Shown here: positions 60,126-64,000 of the stretch, in pieces
Numbering within the stretch: the first letter of the stretch is position 1
Layout: the number at the start of each line of letters is the position of its first letter
Origin: Ethanoligenens harbinense YUAN-3
Lineage (GTDB): Bacteria > Bacillota > Clostridia > Oscillospirales > Ethanoligenentaceae
DNA length: 64,000 nt
Assembly: GCF_000178115.2 (NCBI RefSeq)
Contig: NC_014828.1
Coordinates: 2,916,001 to 2,980,000 of the forward strand
Direction: 5' to 3'
The notes under the pieces: generated by a model
Seen by the model: the letters and a program-made list of their open reading frames with translations, nothing else
What the model was told of the DNA's origin: nothing
Database searches by the model: none
Program-made: the position numbers and the translations under genes

Positions 60126-62504
60126 ATGGAACTGCTGCGACCCAAAAGACGCTATCTGGAAGTCTTCATTATTTCTCTGATAATTGCCCTGTCTTTTTTG
60201 TTGCCGTATATCCTCATCGACAAAGGTATCTTCGTCTTTTATGGGGACTATAACGTACAGCAGGTACCTTTTTATATGCTGGTGCACAATGCCATCCGCA
60301 GCGGCAACACCGCTTGGAGCTGGACGACCGACCTTGGTGCCAATTTTATCGGCTCCTATGCGTTCTATAACCTCGGCAGCCCATTTTTCTGGCTTACCAT
60401 GCCGCTGCCGGACTGGATGGTCCCCTATACGTTGGGTCCCCTGCTGGCACTAAAAATGGCAGTGGCCTCCGTGGGCGCTTATGCGTTCATCGGCCGGTTC
60501 GTCAAGCGGGATGAATTTGCCGCCATCGGCGGGCTTCTGTATGCCTTTTCCGGCTTTTCCATCTACAATATCTTTTTCAACCATTTCCATGAACCGATGG
60601 CATTTTTCCCGTTCCTGCTCATCGGCTTAGAAGAATTCATGAAAAACAACCGCAAGGGCCTGTTTGCGCTGGCGGTGTTCGTCAATGCGATTATCAACTA
60701 TGAATTCTTCATTGGCACGGTGTTTTTCCTGGTTCTCTATTTTATCCTGCGAGCCGCTTCCGGGGACTGGAAGCTGGGCATCAAAAAGTTTTTTCTTCTG
60801 CTGTTCGAATCGGTGGTGGGCGTGGGGCTGGCGTGTGTGCTGTTCATTCCCGCCATCCTTGCGGTGATGGGCAATTACCGCGTGCACCAGCCTTTGCAGG
60901 GATGGAACCTGCTGCTATATGACAACAACCAGCGCTACGGCGACATCCTGCACTCACTGTTCTTCCCGCAGGATCTTCCTGCCAGGCCGAATTTCTTCCC
61001 GGACGCCAACAACAAATGGTCGTCCATGTCCGCATTCCTGCCGTTTTTCTCCTGCTCGGGCGCGCTAGCGTTCATCATTGCCAGAAAAGGTCACTGGCTG
61101 CGGCGTATCCTCTGCATCAGCCTGCTGATCGCGCTGATCCCCGGCTTGAACTCCATGTTCATCCTGTTCAACAGCGACTATTACGCACGGTGGTTCTTCA
61201 TGCCCACGCTGATGCTGAGCCTTGCCACCTGCATTGCGCTGGATGACCCCGACATCGATTATGCGGCGGGGCTGAAATGGACCTTCGCCATCACCCTCAT
61301 TTTTGCGCTGGCCATTGGGCTGATTCCCCAAGTGTCCGGCGGCAAGATCACACAGATTGGACTGGAAGCCTATCCCGACCGTTTCTGGGTCTATGTGGCC
61401 ATTGCGCTCGGCGGACTGGTGCTGCTGGCCGTAATCCTGCGGAGAAACGGCAAGTCCTCACCCCGGTTTTTATACCGGGTAACTATTCTGCTCACGCTCA
61501 CCATCTGTATCTACGCCAATTTCTTCGTCGCCACCGGCAAAGAAAACGGTGAAGACGGCACGTGGTACAAATCCGTGGCGGTGGAAGGCGCGCAAAAACT
61601 TACGCTGAACCGCACACCATTCTCCCGCATCGACGTCTACAACGGCATGGACAATCTGGGTATGTTCTGGAACTGGCCGACCATCCAGGCATTCCAAAGC
61701 GTGGTGCCCACCTCCATTATGAATTTTTACCAGAGCGTAGGCGTGCAGCGCGATGTGGCCTCCCGGCCGCAACTGCAGTATATCGGCCTGCGCGCGCTGC
61801 TCTCGGTCAAATATCTGGTGCAGCAGAACGCCACCGACACGTTCACTTCTCCGGGGTGGGTATTCGACTCTTACCAGAACGGCATGAAGGTATGGCGCAA
61901 CACCAACTTCATCCCTATGGGGTTCACCTATACATCCTACATCACCCAATCCCAGTATAAAGTCTCGGAAAACAAAGACCTGCTGCTGCTCAAGGGCATA
62001 CTACTCAACGACACGCAGATCAAAAAATACAGCCGTTTGCTCACGCCGCTCCCTCTGACGGACATCTACAACACCAGCGACAACCAGCTAGCGGCCGACA
62101 GCGCCGCGCGCCGCATGTATACCTGCTCGACTTTTTCTACGGATAACAAAGGGTTTTCCGCTGCCATCACATTACCGCAGGACAATCTCGTCTTTTTCAG
62201 CGTACCATATGACAGCGGCTGGAGCGCCACTGTGAACGGCACCCCCGCAACGATCGAACAGGTAAACGTGGGATTCATGGCCGTAAAATGCACCGCGGGC
62301 AGCAACTCCATCCGCTTCAATTATAAAACGCCCGGCCTTGCGGCTGGCCAAACCGTCACCGGTATTTTCGCCGTGATCCTCGTCGCTTATCTGCTGTTCG
62401 TGCGCTTTGGGCTGCCGCGATGCAAAGAACGATTCCCGCAATTCAATCACATTGGCAAAGCGCGCCCCCTGCAAAATAAGGAAACCAAGGAGAAAACGCC
62501 ATGA
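60126..62504 (+). CDS. YfhO family membrane protein
   Basis: A 792-residue multi-pass membrane protein, probably a GT-C-type glycosyltransferase that adds sugars to envelope polymers (YfhO glycosylates lipoteichoic acid in Bacillus/Listeria). About 12 helices span residues 18-465 (IISLIIALSFLLPYILIDKG at the start), followed by a beta-rich extracellular domain and a final helix (VTGIFAVILVAYLLFVRFGL). FFSVPYDSGWSATVNG is a family hallmark. GAAAAGAGG precedes the ATG. Its TGA overlaps the dCTP deaminase ATG. Confidence 0.88.
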   Translation: MELLRPKRRYLEVFIISLIIALSFLLPYILIDKGIFVFYGDYNVQQVPFYMLVHNAIRSGNTAWSWTTDLGANFIGSYAFYNLGSPFFWLTMPLPDWMVPYTLGPLLALKMAVASVGAYAFIGRFVKRDEFAAIGGLLYAFSGFSIYNIFFNHFHEPMAFFPFLLIGLEEFMKNNRKGLFALAVFVNAIINYEFFIGTVFFLVLYFILRAASGDWKLGIKKFFLLLFESVVGVGLACVLFIPAILAVMGNYRVHQPLQGWNLLLYDNNQRYGDILHSLFFPQDLPARPNFFPDANNKWSSMSAFLPFFSCSGALAFIIARKGHWLRRILCISLLIALIPGLNSMFILFNSDYYARWFFMPTLMLSLATCIALDDPDIDYAAGLKWTFAITLIFALAIGLIPQVSGGKITQIGLEAYPDRFWVYVAIALGGLVLLAVILRRNGKSSPRFLYRVTILLTLTICIYANFFVATGKENGEDGTWYKSVAVEGAQKLTLNRTPFSRIDVYNGMDNLGMFWNWPTIQAFQSVVPTSIMNFYQSVGVQRDVASRPQLQYIGLRALLSVKYLVQQNATDTFTSPGWVFDSYQNGMKVWRNTNFIPMGFTYTSYITQSQYKVSENKDLLLLKGILLNDTQIKKYSRLLTPLPLTDIYNTSDNQLAADSAARRMYTCSTFSTDNKGFSAAITLPQDNLVFFSVPYDSGWSATVNGTPATIEQVNVGFMAVKCTAGSNSIRFNYKTPGLAAGQTVTGIFAVILVAYLLFVRFGLPRCKERFPQFNHIGKARPLQNKETKEKTP

Positions 62505-63031
62505 TCCTTTCCGGGCTTGAAATTAAAAAAAGACTGCATAAGACCATTGAGATCGATCCGTATGACGAAAGCCGCCTGAACCCCAACAGCTATAATCTGA
62601 CCCTGCACAATGAACTGTTGGTTTATAAATCCCATCTGCTGGACATGAAGACTAAAAATGAAGTGGAGCACATTGTGATTCCTTCTGAAGGGCTGATACT
62701 GGAGCCAGGACGGCTCTATCTGGGCAGCACGGTCGAATATACCGCCGCGGACGACTGTGTCCCCATGCTGGAAGGGCGCTCCTCGATCGGGCGCTTGGGC
62801 CTCTATGTGCACGTCACAGCAGGCTTCGGAGATGTGGGCTTCCATGGCTGCTGGACATTGGAGATCAGTTGTATCCAGCCTATTCGTATCTACGCAGGGG
62901 TGGAGATCTGCCAAATTTATTTTCATACCATTGCCGGCGCGTACGAGCCATATATCAGCGAGAAATATCAGAATAACCGTGGTGTGCAGCCCAGTCTGCT
63001 CTATAAAGATTTCGAGAGAAAACCCAAATAA
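62501..63031 (+). CDS. dcd: dCTP deaminase
   Basis: A 176-residue enzyme of the Dcd/DUT superfamily converting dCTP to dUTP, a source of dTMP. LNPNSYNLTLHNEL, GSTVEYTAADDCVPMLEGR, SSIGRLGLYVHVTAGFGDVG and GCWTLEISCIQPIRIY are the conserved blocks including the catalytic Glu. A bifunctional dCTP deaminase/dUTPase is possible. It overlaps the yfhO-like gene by 4 bases. Confidence 0.93.
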   Translation: MILSGLEIKKRLHKTIEIDPYDESRLNPNSYNLTLHNELLVYKSHLLDMKTKNEVEHIVIPSEGLILEPGRLYLGSTVEYTAADDCVPMLEGRSSIGRLGLYVHVTAGFGDVGFHGCWTLEISCIQPIRIYAGVEICQIYFHTIAGAYEPYISEKYQNNRGVQPSLLYKDFERKPK

Positions 63032-63067
63032 AAGCGGTCTGTTTTCACATGAAAACAGACCGCTTTT
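63030..63067. terminator. dcd: Bidirectional terminator after dcd
   Basis: AAAAGCGGTCTGTTTTC and its complement (63030-63046, 63051-63067), loop ACAT; the stem overlaps the dcd stop codon. Confidence 0.92.
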
Positions 63068-63081
63068 ATTTACGATTAGAG

Positions 63082-63393
63082 TCATGGTTCATCAAGCCAG
63101 CCGGAGGGCGAATCCTGTATCACCTGCATGGCATCCTGCCAGCCTTTCTTGTAGAACCAATCGCCATCCCGGTTATATATAGCAATCAGCCTGTCGGTAT
63201 AGGCATGCAACAAATCCATATGCTGCGTGCCCAGAACTTGTCCCAGTTGCCGCCGTATCTTTTCCAAAATTGCTTTATCGATATCTGTTGTGTGCTGCGA
63301 TTCATACTGATTATCCAGTTCATCCAGACGCACATCGATCCAATCCGCCCACTTTTCCGCGGATGTATTCGCGTTGGGGTTTTCTTTGCACAT
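63082..63393 (-). CDS. Small unknown protein
   Basis: A 103-residue protein that I do not recognise. It is soluble and helical, rich in Asp and Gln, with KWADWIDVRLDELDNQYE, a Lys-Ile-Arg segment, and a C-terminal WFYKKGWQDAMQVI. ATG 63393 has AAAGGAG 10 bases upstream; ATG 63432 in frame has only GTTGGA. A good promoter lies at 63478-63506. Confidence 0.65.
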   Translation of the reverse strand: MCKENPNANTSAEKWADWIDVRLDELDNQYESQHTTDIDKAILEKIRRQLGQVLGTQHMDLLHAYTDRLIAIYNRDGDWFYKKGWQDAMQVIQDSPSGWLDEP

Positions 63394-63477
63394 ATTGTGA
63401 CGGCTCCTTTGCTCGGTTTTCATAATTTTCATTCCAACTGCACGCTTAATTTACACATACCCTACCCATTGTATTGC

Positions 63478-63506
63478 ACCCAGAACAGCATTGCAAGGAT
63501 TCCGCC
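63478..63506 (-). promoter_or_regulatory. Promoter of the small unknown gene
   Basis: Minus-strand TTGCAA (63506-63501), 17-base spacer, TACAAT (63483-63478). Confidence 0.75.
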
Positions 63507-63559
63507 ATGTCCTTTTGGCCCAAAAGCAGGCTGCTTGGTCATTAAGGTAAAATATAAAC

Positions 63560-63590
63560 AAAATACCCTCCACCACGTGGAAGGTATTTT
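63560..63590 (-). terminator. Terminator of the 5S-tRNA transcript
   Basis: Minus-strand stem AAAATACCTTCCAC / GTGGAGGGTATTTT (one G-U), loop GTG, followed by T-rich sequence. It lies 18 bases past the tRNA. Confidence 0.8.
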
Positions 63591-63607
63591 AAAACCGGCA
63601 TGACCGG

Positions 63608-63683
63608 TGGCTCCCCAAGTAGGACTCGAACCTACGACCCTGCGGTTAACAGCCGCATGCTCTACCAACTGAGCTATTGAGGA
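63608..63683 (-). tRNA. tRNA-Asn (anticodon GTT)
   Basis: 76 nucleotides with CCA encoded. Acceptor TCCTCAA pairs with TTGGGGA; D-arm AGCTCAGTTGGTAGAGC; anticodon loop CTGTTAA gives GTT; T-arm GTAGGTTCGAGTCCTAC. Confidence 0.95.
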
Positions 63684-63731
63684 ATATCTCCGCTGCCGCC
63701 ATGAGGACAGCAAATCAAGAGATGAAATTGT

Positions 63732-63847
63732 GCCGGCACCGACCTATTTTCCCAGGAAGCTTCCCTCCAAGTATCTTCGGCACCGATGAGCTTAACTGCC
63801 GTGTTCGGAATGGGAACGGGTGGAACCTCATCGTCATTGACACCGGC
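63732..63847 (-). rRNA. rrf: 5S ribosomal RNA
   Basis: About 116 nucleotides, minus strand, starting GCCGGTGTCAATGACGATGA; the core CCATTCCGAACACGG, TTAAGCTC and GGTGCCGAAGATACTTG segments are conserved 5S sequence. Terminal stem GCCGG/CCGGC. It is followed by tRNA-Asn on the same strand. No 23S sequence is recognised up to 64000. Confidence 0.93.
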
Positions 63848-64000
63848 TGCACTGGCCATGCAACCAGGTTCAGGATACCCAGCAGAAACCAAATGCGGCT
63901 CTGCCTAAAACCTTTACCTGTCTGCTGCCCTGTGGTTGTATCTTCATCCGGTTTGAAGTGATCGCGCCGGAAAAAGGCCTATTTAATATAGCACAATCCG
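63848..64000 (-). other. Upstream spacer of the 5S-tRNA unit
   Basis: No gene seen. TGCTATATT on the minus strand (63993-63985) could be an extended -10, whose -35 would lie beyond the window. Alternatively it is a 23S-5S spacer. Confidence 0.4.

Noticed and set aside
63462..63713. Short frame reading SIAQLVEHAAVNRRVVGSS
   Set aside because: This is the known false translation of a tRNA gene; the sequence is tRNA-Asn.
63674..63961. Open frames over 63674-63961
   Set aside because: They run through the 5S rRNA and its spacer.

Overview
The window looks like chromosome of a moderately GC-rich member of the Clostridia (Firmicutes), most plausibly Oscillospiraceae-like; I cannot name a genus. 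The reasons are a one-polypeptide pyruvate:ferredoxin oxidoreductase (anaerobic core metabolism), spoIIE and an uninterrupted sigK (sporulation), strong AGGAGG-type ribosome binding sites, sigma-A promoters of the TTGACA/TATAAT type, and many bidirectional hairpin-T terminators. No phage, IS transposase or CRISPR array is visible. Almost everything is chromosomal housekeeping or cell-surface functions.

Layout. 1-4.1 kb: gamma-class carbonic anhydrase behind a promoter whose -10 lies in a 20-bp palindrome, an acetyltransferase, a wrecked hemB remnant directly before an apparently intact hemL, a 70-bp tandem repeat block, and a RimJ/RimL-like acetyltransferase whose last 12 codons lie in that repeat. 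4.2-15 kb: PFOR, CorC/HlyC-type membrane protein, exonuclease III, a probable 161-bp MITE-like element, a phosphodiester-glycosidase-like membrane protein with an unknown membrane-anchored propeller-like partner, and a phosphoglucomutase. 15-20.3 kb (minus strand): an unknown membrane protein/TSCPD/PHP operon, then yhbD-like regulator/bactofilin-like/ABC exporter operon with a palindrome in its promoter. 20.5-30.6 kb: TetR-YhgE pair, spoIIE, amidase-domain protein, GH25 lysozyme, class A PBP.

30.8-39.9 kb is a cell-surface locus: a 2537-residue adhesin with about 15 SpaA/Cna-B modules, six of them almost identical 93-residue copies, ending in an NPYTG-type sorting tail, and upstream of it a receiver-SARP regulator. 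40.4-46.4 kb is a complete mannitol operon: mtlA (with two tandem IIB domains), mtlR, mtlF, mtlD and an HPr paralogue, with promoter and a candidate activator site. 46.7-51.4 kb: sigK, MATE pump, DedA, YfbR-like nucleotidase, a lower-GC VOC protein and a small protein. 51.6-55.7 kb: an aspartate-family operon in the order ACT-domain protein, homoserine dehydrogenase, homoserine kinase, aspartokinase; threonine synthase is not here. 55.9-63.4 kb: AI-2E-family permease, HAD phosphatase, DivIVA-like coiled-coil protein, glutathione peroxidase, a 57-residue membrane peptide, YfhO-like protein overlapping dCTP deaminase, and a small unknown protein. The right edge holds a 5S rRNA and tRNA-Asn(GTT) on the minus strand.

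All identifications come from reading motifs by eye; no database search was run. The most interesting items are the internally repeated adhesin with unusual sorting tail and its regulator, the duplicated IIB domain in the mannitol permease, the yhbD/bactofilin/ABC operon with a promoter palindrome, and the eroded hemB beside hemL.
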